From the NCBI GenBank assembly GCA_903958915.1, contig CAJBVC010000047.1, positions 1 to 5,604 of the forward strand: a stretch of 5,604 bases of DNA, given 5' to 3'. Positions within the stretch are counted from its first letter, which is position 1. Every line of letters starts with the position of its first letter. Source of the stretch: an uncultured beta proteobacterium. Lineage in GTDB: Bacteria; Pseudomonadota; Gammaproteobacteria; Burkholderiales; Burkholderiaceae_C. Made by a program: the position numbers and the translations under genes. Under the pieces are notes generated by a model. That model saw nothing but the letters and a program-made list of their open reading frames with translations. It was not told where the DNA came from and searched no databases. Shown here piece after piece: positions 1 to 5,424 of this stretch.

Positions 1-270
1 CACAAGAAACCACCATTTCACGCGGCCCCAACCCTGCGCGAAACGGAAATGCTTGCGCAGCGGATAGCTGAAAAGGAGCAGCATCATGGTGCCGCCAGCG
101 ACACCCAGCCAGTAGCCGACATCGTCTCCGGCTTCAAAGTAACCCTGCTTGCTGATTTGCCAGACTAGCGCGGTCAGCGTCAAGAGACCCAAATACACTA
201 CCGTGTCGCCGGCGAGGAGACTTCTAACGGGTTTGTCGGCGGGCAAAGGTGTGGACTGTTCGGGCTGCAT
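1..270 (-). CDS. N-terminal part of a multi-pass membrane protein, possibly ferric-reductase/cytochrome b561-like (cut by left edge)
   Basis: An open frame of 90 codons starts at ATG 270-268 and runs off the left edge without a stop. The product begins MQPEQSTPLPADKP, a short polar, probably cytoplasmic tail. A first hydrophobic segment follows at about residues 24-40 (VVYLGLLTLTALVWQIS) and a second at about 53-69 (YWLGVAGGTMMLLLFSY). The second is followed by a basic stretch (RKHFRFAQGWGRVK) and then the start of a third hydrophobic region (WWFLV). This layout resembles bacterial membrane proteins with a ferric-reductase or b561-like heme-binding core, where histidines would follow in the missing part. 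That assignment is from memory of the family and is tentative. The start has no clear Shine-Dalgarno sequence. An in-frame GTG three codons upstream (279-277) is an alternative. The gene runs in the same direction as pilZ but is 137 bp away, so it may have its own promoter. Confidence 0.72.
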   Translation of the reverse strand, partial: MQPEQSTPLPADKPVRSLLAGDTVVYLGLLTLTALVWQISKQGYFEAGDDVGYWLGVAGGTMMLLLFSYPLRKHFRFAQGWGRVKWWFLV

Positions 271-292
271 GGAGATCACGGAATGCGCATGC

Positions 293-308
293 GGACCATG
301 ATTGGTCC
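293..308. repeat. Perfect inverted repeat GGACCA-tgat-TGGTCC
   Basis: The two six-base arms at 293-298 and 303-308 are exact reverse complements around a 4-base centre. The repeat lies 23-38 bases upstream of the ATG of the left-edge membrane protein, where an operator or a 5'-UTR hairpin could act. No regulator family was recognised from the half-site. Confidence 0.5.
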
Positions 309-347
309 AACTGCAGCGCAATGACTCTACATGCTATCGGTGCATCC

Positions 348-362
348 TTAAGCAGCGCTTAA
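348..362. repeat. Perfect inverted repeat TTAAGC-agc-GCTTAA
   Basis: The six-base arms at 348-353 and 357-362 are exact reverse complements separated by 3 bases. The repeat lies in the non-coding stretch between pilZ and the left-edge membrane protein, about 80 bases upstream of that gene's start. The position and AT-rich outer arms fit a regulator binding site better than a terminator, because no T-run follows on either strand. The regulator is unknown. Confidence 0.45.
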
Positions 363-400
363 AGTAACAAATTGCAACACTTGTGATGCTGCATGGGCGG

Positions 401-418
401 CCAGCGGCTAAGCGCTGG
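401..418 (-). terminator. GC-rich hairpin over the pilZ stop codon, terminator-like but without a T-run
   Basis: CCAGCG at 401-406 pairs perfectly with CGCTGG at 413-418 around a 6-base loop. The pilZ stop codon (408-410) lies in the loop. On the minus strand the bases after the stem are GC-rich and there is no T-tract, so this is at best a weak or Rho-assisted end, or a 3' stability hairpin. Confidence 0.3.
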
Positions 419-1088
419 GAGCCTGAGGTGGCTGCGTAAGGTAATTCAGCACCAGTTTGTCTTGCTGGGTCAGGTCCTTGAAGGCCAGTCCAACAAAGTA
501 GGCATCTTCATAAGAAGCCTTGTGGTTATGGCATACGCTGGCCATCAGGCGCAAGCTGGCTGCAGTCCCGTCAATTGATACGGTCATATTGATGGTCAGT
601 ACTTCGCCCACTGGGGCAAGCGTTTCGACAGCTTTGATCATGGCGCCCTGCATGCTGATATCGATCAGTGTGACGGGCAACGGCACTCCTTCGGACGACT
701 TCAGTTCCACTGTGGTGGGCCATGAAACCTTGGTGCGCATGCTCTGGCGCACCAGGTGTGCGTCGACTTTCGTGGGGTACGCCAGCAGGGCGTATACGAA
801 CGGCTTCTCGAAAGTCTGCAGCACTTTGCTGAGAAAAGAAAACTCGTACTGGCCGGTGAAGCCGCGTACGACACAAATCTCGCCTTCGGTCAGCCCGGTT
901 TTATCGCCGTCCGGCCCCAATGGCCCGACCATGACACCTTTGGATTCAATGGCGCCGAAATACTGCGACTCCTTCTTGCTGGCACCCTCGACCAGGCGAC
1001 GGGTTTGCAAGGCCATTCCTGTGCGCAGCCCCAATGCTTTGAGCGGGATGCGGCTGACTTCGGTCGGTTCGGTAGGGTCTGAGGCCAT
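408..1088 (-). CDS. PilZ-domain c-di-GMP receptor, YcgR/flagellar-brake type
   Basis: The 226-residue soluble protein has a YcgR-like layout. An N-terminal beta-rich domain (about residues 18-105, including GLRTGMALQTRRL and YFGAIESKGVMVGP) is followed by a C-terminal PilZ domain (about 112-218). Both c-di-GMP-binding signatures are intact: RxxxR as RQSMR at 114-118 and (D/N)xSxxG as DISMQG at 143-148. The protein should therefore bind c-di-GMP. YcgR relatives then act on the flagellar motor to slow swimming, but the target here is inferred, and control of pili or exopolysaccharide is also possible. The length is close to YcgR (about 240). The ATG is the first standard start after an in-frame TGA upstream, which supports it, although no strong Shine-Dalgarno precedes it. 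The gene lies 82 bp downstream of the hydrolase on the same strand. No flagellar genes are visible in the window. Confidence 0.88.
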   Translation of the reverse strand: MASDPTEPTEVSRIPLKALGLRTGMALQTRRLVEGASKKESQYFGAIESKGVMVGPLGPDGDKTGLTEGEICVVRGFTGQYEFSFLSKVLQTFEKPFVYALLAYPTKVDAHLVRQSMRTKVSWPTTVELKSSEGVPLPVTLIDISMQGAMIKAVETLAPVGEVLTINMTVSIDGTAASLRLMASVCHNHKASYEDAYFVGLAFKDLTQQDKLVLNYLTQPPQAPSA

Positions 1089-1154
1089 GTCAGGGAGCTT
1101 TCGGGCTTCGGTTCGGTCGGATGAATTTACCAGATGCCGGAAACGGCGCGATCA

Positions 1155-1165
1155 GGACGCGGTCC
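1155..1165 (-). other. Short GC-rich inverted repeat after the hydrolase gene stop (upstream side in + coordinates)
   Basis: GGAC at 1155-1158 pairs with GTCC at 1162-1165 around GCG. It sits within the first 16 bases after the hydrolase stop codon (1173-1171) on the minus strand. The stem is only 4 bp and no T-run follows, so termination is doubtful and read-through into pilZ is plausible. Confidence 0.2.
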
Positions 1166-1170
1166 AACGC

Positions 1171-2208
1171 TCATGGGCCGCTCTTGGGCAGGGTCTGAAC
1201 CCACTTCACAATGGACTGCGCCATGGGTGCTACCGCTTGCGGATCCTTGATGGCACCTGCCAGCACGTGCTGCCCTTTGCTCTGACTGTAGCTTACCGCC
1301 TCGAGCGCTTTCAGGGATGAGCCTATTCGTGTGAAGGCAGACTGTGTTTCCACCGGGTCGACCGTCTCATCCTGCTCGCTGTAGAGCATCAGCACCGGCG
1401 TCTGAAAGAGTGAAAGGTCGCTTTCCCGAACCCGCTTGACCAGACCCATCACGGGAAACAAGGCGCGGGTGGGGTAACGCGAGGTCCAGGCCTGTTCCTC
1501 GGCGGCACTTGCAGGTGTCCAGCCACGATTCTCTCCCTCGAGCGCCAGAGCGATGCGCTGGCCCCAGGGGCCATTGAGGATGTCCGAGCGTTTGTCTTTG
1601 GGACCGAAGTTGGGTGACAGAAAGGCATGGGCTGCAACCCGGCTTCCATCGGCGGACGTTGCAAGCCAGGTGGCCAGCGTCGACCCGGTAGAGCAACTGA
1701 TCACCAGCACACGCTCGCCCAGCGCCTGCCCAATCCGAACCGCCTCCAGGGTGTCGGCCATCCAGTCCTGGGCGGTGGCGGTGCCCATGAACTCGCCGGG
1801 CAACCCGTGCCCGGTCAGGCGCGTGTGAAAGGCATTGGCCCCCAACGCGGTGGCCACCCGATCGGCCAAGGGTGCCGTTTCCATGCGGCTGGCCGAAAAA
1901 CCATGCAGATAGACCACCGACCATGGGGTGCGCTGCTTTTGCGATGCCGCCCATACGATGGACTTGGCTGTGCCCGGCTTGATGTCTGGGAATGCCGCCT
2001 CGGACTTTGCCAGCCAACCGTCCAGATCGTCGACGTTGTCAGGGGGCAGCGCACGCTGCGCTGGCATATTGGGACCAAACTCAAACCTCGGACCCGCCAG
2101 AAAGATCCCGGTTAGTACGGTCAGTGCTGCCATGCCGCCAAACACCACTTTTCGCCAACCGGTGCGGGTTGACGCAGCGTCCGTGGGTGACGGGTCGAAA
2201 TGTGTCAA
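1171..2208 (-). CDS. Membrane-anchored alpha/beta hydrolase (esterase/lipase-like), TTG start
   Basis: The 345-residue protein has a short polar N-terminus, one hydrophobic segment at about residues 21-39 (VVFGGMAALTVLTGIFLAG) and then an alpha/beta-hydrolase fold. The segment may be a signal anchor, which would place the catalytic domain in the periplasm. Fold landmarks are the oxyanion turn HGFS at 102-105, a nucleophile elbow SCSTGS at 171-176 with Ser173 the likely nucleophile, an acid in YSEQDETVDP (Asp280 likely) and His314 in GQHVLAG. The elbow has Ser where Gly is usual (SxSxG instead of GxSxG). The substrate is unknown; a carboxylic ester or lipid-like ester is a reasonable guess. 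The start is TTG (2208-2206). GGAGA on the minus strand at 2221-2217, 8 nt upstream, supports it, and the next in-frame Met (residue 26) falls inside the hydrophobic segment. The gene is transcribed divergently from the lipoprotein gene. Confidence 0.87.
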   Translation of the reverse strand: MTHFDPSPTDAASTRTGWRKVVFGGMAALTVLTGIFLAGPRFEFGPNMPAQRALPPDNVDDLDGWLAKSEAAFPDIKPGTAKSIVWAASQKQRTPWSVVYLHGFSASRMETAPLADRVATALGANAFHTRLTGHGLPGEFMGTATAQDWMADTLEAVRIGQALGERVLVISCSTGSTLATWLATSADGSRVAAHAFLSPNFGPKDKRSDILNGPWGQRIALALEGENRGWTPASAAEEQAWTSRYPTRALFPVMGLVKRVRESDLSLFQTPVLMLYSEQDETVDPVETQSAFTRIGSSLKALEAVSYSQSKGQHVLAGAIKDPQAVAPMAQSIVKWVQTLPKSGP

Positions 2209-2216
2209 GGGCGGAT

Positions 2217-2221
2217 TCTCC
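2217..2221 (-). promoter_or_regulatory. Shine-Dalgarno (GGAGA) that supports the hydrolase TTG start
   Basis: The minus strand reads GGAGA here, 8 nt before the TTG at 2208-2206. It is the main reason for choosing the TTG, since the only nearby ATG would remove part of the membrane segment. Confidence 0.6.
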
Positions 2222-2234
2222 GAGGTATTTCTTG

Positions 2235-2263
2235 TTTATAGGCGTGCGCGGGGAGACTAAGAT
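2235..2263 (-). promoter_or_regulatory. Candidate promoter for the hydrolase gene (-10 TATAAA)
   Basis: The minus strand carries TATAAA at 2240-2235, five of six matches to the sigma-70 -10 box and about 27 bases upstream of the TTG start. The hexamer 17 bases further upstream (ATCTTA at 2263-2258) is a poor -35, so the call rests on the -10 and on position. Confidence 0.35.
2235..2263 (+). promoter_or_regulatory. Candidate promoter for the lipoprotein-oxidoreductase pair
   Basis: TTTATA at 2235-2240 (four of six matches to the -35 consensus) and TAAGAT at 2258-2263 (-10-like) are 17 bases apart, the preferred sigma-70 spacing. The -10 lies 45 bases upstream of the lipoprotein ATG at 2309. 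It uses the same two hexamers as the candidate promoter on the other strand. Confidence 0.4.
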
Positions 2264-2297
2264 GGTACACCGGCCACTTTGCGGTGGTCTCTATCGC

Positions 2298-2303
2298 AGA
2301 GGT
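2298..2303 (+). promoter_or_regulatory. Ribosome binding site of the lipoprotein gene (AGAGGT)
   Basis: AGAGGT ends 5 nt before the ATG at 2309-2311, a good Shine-Dalgarno match and spacing that fixes this start. Confidence 0.6.
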
Positions 2304-2308
2304 GAACA

Positions 2309-2821
2309 ATGAATCACGCATCCACCCACTCGGTTGCGGCGCTGTGTGCCGCGGGCTTGCTCAGCGCATGTGCCATGGTCGACGACAAGGCACAAGCGCT
2401 TTTTGCATCGACTTCGGACGCCATCGCCTTGGTCAACGGGCAGCTGCTCGTCGGAAAACTGCAGATTGGCATCGACCATACGGGAACACTGTTGCTCACG
2501 CAGCCGGTGCCGGTCGCTGCAGCGTCCGGTACCCAGTCAGCAGGTAGCACCAGCGCGCCGCGAACCAGCTGCTCAGGGCGTTTTCGCTACACCTCCAGCA
2601 CGGCCGGCGCGATCGACCTGCGTTGCAATGATGGCACTTCGGTCGACCTGAACGTCGCATTGCTGTCGGTAACGCGAGGTTATGGCTATGGGCAGAATGC
2701 AGCGGGGCCGGCCAGCATGACTTTTGGGTTGACGCCTCAGGCGGCGCGGGCGTATTTGTTGGTGCCTGCGGGCAAGCAGCTTAAGGATGCGGCAAAGGCT
2801 CCTTTTCTCGAACTTCTGTAA
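2309..2821 (+). CDS. Small lipoprotein of unknown function
   Basis: The 170-residue product begins with a short signal peptide ending in a lipobox, LSAC at residues 18-21, so Cys21 should be lipidated. Alanine at +2 after the cysteine does not match the inner-membrane retention signal, so outer-membrane placement is expected. The mature part starts with a segment rich in small residues. A Ser/Ala/Thr-rich, low-complexity stretch lies at about 69-87. A more structured C-terminal half follows, with [10 protein letters not shown] (88-97) and AIDLRCNDG (101-109). Cys88 and Cys106 could form a disulfide in the periplasm. A Gly/Tyr patch (RGYGYGQ) lies at 123-129. I did not recognise the family and assign no function. 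The start is fixed by a good ribosome binding site. The gene ends 14 nt before the FAD oxidoreductase on the same strand, so cotranscription is likely, although one product is exported and the other is cytoplasmic. Confidence 0.82.
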   Translation: MNHASTHSVAALCAAGLLSACAMVDDKAQALFASTSDAIALVNGQLLVGKLQIGIDHTGTLLLTQPVPVAAASGTQSAGSTSAPRTSCSGRFRYTSSTAGAIDLRCNDGTSVDLNVALLSVTRGYGYGQNAAGPASMTFGLTPQAARAYLLVPAGKQLKDAAKAPFLELL

Positions 2822-2835
2822 CAGCGCCACGAACA

Positions 2836-3936
2836 ATGGACCATATGGAGTGTGTGGTGGTGGGGGCCGGGGTGGTCGGCCTGGCGGTTGCGCGGGCGCT
2901 GGCGCTCAAAGGTCGCGAGGTGCTGCTGCTGGAAGCCTGCAATGCGATCGGCACCCAGACCAGTTCGCGCAACAGCGAAGTCATTCACGCAGGCATCTAT
3001 TACCCTGCCGAGTCCTTGAAAGCGCTGCTTTGTGTGCAGGGCAGGGGCATGCTGTACGGGTACTGTGAGGAGCGCGGTATTGCGCACCGGCGCTGCGGCA
3101 AGCTGATCGTCGCCACGCAGGAGACGCAACTGGCAAGTCTGCACGCCATCAGGCAACGGGCACAGGTCAATGGTGTGCTGGATCTGGAATGGCTCAGTGC
3201 AGCGCAGGCGCGTGCGCTGGAGCCGGCCCTGAGAGCGCATGGCGCGTTACTGTCTCCCTCCACCGGCATTGTGGATAGCCACGCACTCATGCTGTCGCTA
3301 CTGGGCGATCTCGAAAATGCTGGCGGAGTTTTGGCATTGAATTCCCCGCTAAGGCAGGTGCAGCAAGCGCAAGGAGCTATGAAGTTAATAGCAAATGACG
3401 GCACGGTGATCACCTGTAACTGTCTTGTCAATGCAGCGGGCCTGCACGCACCGACTTTGGCTCATTCCATGGTTGGACTTGATGCTTCCCATGTGCCAAC
3501 GGCCTACTACGCCAAGGGCAGCTACTTCAGTCTGGCCGGACCCGCGCCTTTCTCGCGGCTGATCTATCCGGTTCCGCAAGAGGCAGGGCTGGGCGTGCAC
3601 CTGACGCTCGATCTCGGTGGCCAGGCCCGATTTGGTCCGGATGTACAGTGGGTGGAGTCGCCCGAGGACCTGGCAGTTGACCCCGCGCGAGGCGAAGAGT
3701 TCTACCAGGAAATTCGCAAATATTGGCCGGCCCTGGCCGATGCAGCGCTACTGCCAGCCTACGCCGGGATTCGCCCCAAGATTCATGGTCCGCACGAAGC
3801 GGCGACCGACTTCTGCATTCAGGGTCCGCGTGTGCATGGTGTAGCGGGTCTGGTCAACCTGTTTGGCATCGAATCGCCTGGCTTGACCGCATCACTTGCA
3901 ATCGGCCGGTACGTCGCTGAGCTACTGGCCCAATAG
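2836..3936 (+). CDS. FAD-dependent oxidoreductase, L-2-hydroxyglutarate oxidase (LhgO/L2HGDH)-like
   Basis: The 366-residue protein belongs to the D-amino-acid-oxidase-like (DAO) flavoprotein superfamily. It opens with a beta-strand and the dinucleotide-binding loop GAGVVG at 10-15, followed by the ribose-binding acidic residue Glu33 in LLLEA. The segment [15 protein letters not shown] at 43-57 is characteristic of L-2-hydroxyglutarate dehydrogenase/oxidase relatives. The C-terminal FAD-binding part is present as YAGIRPKI (309-316) and [14 protein letters not shown] (344-357). Relatives oxidise L-2-hydroxyglutarate to 2-oxoglutarate, passing electrons to oxygen or the quinone pool. This protein is about 55 residues shorter than E. 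coli LhgO/LhgD (about 420), so it may belong to a shorter subgroup with a different 2-hydroxy acid substrate. No signal peptide or membrane segment is seen. The ATG at 2836 lacks a clear Shine-Dalgarno, which fits translation coupled to the lipoprotein gene 14 nt upstream. A second in-frame ATG at 2845 is an alternative start. Confidence 0.88.
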   Translation: MDHMECVVVGAGVVGLAVARALALKGREVLLLEACNAIGTQTSSRNSEVIHAGIYYPAESLKALLCVQGRGMLYGYCEERGIAHRRCGKLIVATQETQLASLHAIRQRAQVNGVLDLEWLSAAQARALEPALRAHGALLSPSTGIVDSHALMLSLLGDLENAGGVLALNSPLRQVQQAQGAMKLIANDGTVITCNCLVNAAGLHAPTLAHSMVGLDASHVPTAYYAKGSYFSLAGPAPFSRLIYPVPQEAGLGVHLTLDLGGQARFGPDVQWVESPEDLAVDPARGEEFYQEIRKYWPALADAALLPAYAGIRPKIHGPHEAATDFCIQGPRVHGVAGLVNLFGIESPGLTASLAIGRYVAELLAQ

Positions 3937-3944
3937 CAGGGTGA

Positions 3945-3959
3945 TGAGGGCTGCCCTCA
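3945..3959. terminator. Hairpin between convergent genes, possible bidirectional terminator
   Basis: TGAGGG at 3945-3950 pairs perfectly with CCCTCA at 3954-3959 around CTG. It fills most of the 20-bp gap between the oxidoreductase stop (3934-3936) and the nnr stop, and its right arm includes the nnr stop codon (3957-3959). The place is right for a shared terminator, but neither strand has a T-run after the stem. Confidence 0.4.
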
Positions 3960-5399
3960 ATGCACTGCGCTTGCCAAAGCGCCGGCAGTGAGTGGCAGGT
4001 GCTGCGGCCACTGGTCGGCGATCCGGCCGTGTTGAAAGACGGCCATCGAGGCCGCGTCGAACGCCTTCATGCCACCGCCCAAGCGCGCGCCGACCATGCC
4101 AGCGAGTACGTCGCCGGTGCCGCCTGTCGCCAGGCGGCCATTGCCGGTGGGGTTCACGATAGGAATGGCCTGCGGCGCGGCGGTAATGGTGCCCGAGCCC
4201 TTGAGTACCACGGTGCATTGAAATTGCTCCGCCAGGGCCTGCGCCGCGGCCAGCCGGTCGCCCTGAACGTGGGCAGTGTCAGTACCTAAAAGGCGAGCTG
4301 CTTCGAGGGGGTGCGGCGTCAACACCGTGGGGAAACGGTCACCGCGCTGCCGCACCAGCGCTTGCAGTTCAGGATCCTTGGCGATGGCGTTGAGCGCATC
4401 AGCATCCAGCACCATCGGGTGCGGTTTCAAAAGCAGTTGCGGCAGAACAGCCTGTATACGGTCGCCTCCGCCACAGCCGCAGACCAGTGTCAGGCCATCT
4501 TCAGGCAAGTCGCACCATCCGCGCAACATCAGTTCGGGTTGCGTTGGCTGCATCGCAATGTCACAGGGATCAAGCAGGCTGACAAAGACCCGACCCGCAC
4601 CGCCATGCAAAGCCGCCGACGCTGCGAGGAATGCGGCACCCACCATGCCGGTAGCTCCCCCAACAACCGCAACATCGCCGCGTGAACCTTTGTGGCTGGC
4701 GTGCTGATAGCGGGCTGGCAATAGCCCGCCCGCTACTCCAAATCTGGCGGCGGGTGGCAGGGTGTCGTCGCAGACGCCCAGGTCGTCCCACCAAACTTGT
4801 CCCGCCGCATCTCGGCCATGTGCGGTGAACAGGCCAGGCTTGAGGGTGAGCAAGCTCAGGGTGTGGTCGGCCCGCACGCAGGAAGCTGCAATGGCACCGG
4901 TATCGGCCTGCAGGCCGGTGGGGATGTCCACCGCCAGCACCTGTGTTCCGCTGGAGCGCATGGAAGTAATCCAATGCGCCATGTCGCCGGCAGGTGCGCG
5001 TGTGCTGCCAATGCCCAGCAAGGCATCGATGCACAGGTCGGGACTTTCTGGCGGCTGCGAAGCGAACTGCACCCCGGCGGCCACGGCACGTTGCCAGGAA
5101 GCTTTGGCGTCTGGGGGCAACGCGCCGGGAGTACCCAGGCAAGTCACCTGCAGTTGGAAGCCGCGATTTTGCAGGTGGACCGCCGCCTCCAGTCCATCGC
5201 CTCCGTTGTTGCCCGGACCGCAGGCAATCCAGATGGTACGGGCGTGGGGGGCGAGTGCACCGGCTAGGTTGGCTACTGCTAAACCCGCGCGTTGCATCAG
5301 GGCGTGCGCAGGTAGCTGCGCCATGGCCCCACGCTCCAGCGTGCGCGTCTGCTCCACCGAGAAAAGTCGGTACGATTGATTCGCCTGGACGCGTTGCAT
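3957..5399 (-). CDS. nnr: Bifunctional NAD(P)H-hydrate repair enzyme (epimerase + ADP-dependent dehydratase)
   Basis: This 480-residue cytoplasmic enzyme repairs NADH and NADPH that have been hydrated to R- and S-NAD(P)HX. The N-terminal NnrE (YjeF_N) half, about residues 10-225, interconverts the epimers. It shows GPGNNGGDG at 61-69, the acidic strand DALLGIG at 125-131 and DIPTG at 158-162. The C-terminal NnrD (carbohydrate-kinase-like) half, about 235-478, removes water from S-NAD(P)HX using ADP in bacteria. It shows HKGSRGDVAVVGG at 236-248, DADALNA at 332-338, TPHPLEAARLLG at 361-372, VVLKGSGT at 397-404 and NPTGNGRLATGGTGDVLAG at 416-434, with Asp430 the expected catalytic residue. Domain order matches E. 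coli Nnr/YjeF (about 515 residues), and no domain is missing. GAAGG on the minus strand at 5409-5405 is a good ribosome binding site for ATG 5399-5397. pyrD ends 25 nt upstream, so the two are probably cotranscribed. Confidence 0.95.
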   Translation of the reverse strand: MQRVQANQSYRLFSVEQTRTLERGAMAQLPAHALMQRAGLAVANLAGALAPHARTIWIACGPGNNGGDGLEAAVHLQNRGFQLQVTCLGTPGALPPDAKASWQRAVAAGVQFASQPPESPDLCIDALLGIGSTRAPAGDMAHWITSMRSSGTQVLAVDIPTGLQADTGAIAASCVRADHTLSLLTLKPGLFTAHGRDAAGQVWWDDLGVCDDTLPPAARFGVAGGLLPARYQHASHKGSRGDVAVVGGATGMVGAAFLAASAALHGGAGRVFVSLLDPCDIAMQPTQPELMLRGWCDLPEDGLTLVCGCGGGDRIQAVLPQLLLKPHPMVLDADALNAIAKDPELQALVRQRGDRFPTVLTPHPLEAARLLGTDTAHVQGDRLAAAQALAEQFQCTVVLKGSGTITAAPQAIPIVNPTGNGRLATGGTGDVLAGMVGARLGGGMKAFDAASMAVFQHGRIADQWPQHLPLTAGALASAVH

Positions 5400-5404
5400 G
5401 CTTG

Positions 5405-5409
5405 CCTTC
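5405..5409 (-). promoter_or_regulatory. Ribosome binding site of nnr (GAAGG)
   Basis: The minus strand reads GAAGG, ending 5 nt before the nnr ATG. It lies within the 25-nt gap after pyrD and supports the chosen nnr start. Confidence 0.55.
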
Positions 5410-5424
5410 GTTGTGTTGGACGTT

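Noticed and set aside
1089..1170. Possible FliA (sigma-28) flagellar promoter upstream of pilZ (TAAA followed by CCGA-like bases)
   Set aside because: The spacing is about 13 rather than the expected 15 bases and the second box matches poorly. A flagellar link for the PilZ protein cannot be claimed from it.
520..1320. Long open frame on the + strand (266 codons) antisense to pilZ and the hydrolase 3' end
   Set aside because: It is the mirror of a well-supported gene in GC-rich DNA, with no domain, no good ribosome binding site and a composition typical of shadow frames.
1367..2017. Second minus-strand frame (216 codons) inside the hydrolase gene
   Set aside because: Overlaps the hydrolase in another frame, has no motif, and lacks a ribosome binding site. 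The hydrolase frame contains the catalytic landmarks.
2274..2287. CCAC/GTGG hairpin in the lipoprotein 5' leader
   Set aside because: Only 4 bp with a 6-base loop, within the range expected by chance. No riboswitch-like structure was recognised.
4762..5379. Long open frame on the + strand (205 codons) antisense to nnr
   Set aside because: The nnr reading has many matching family motifs. This frame is Arg/Ala/Ser-rich with no recognisable feature.
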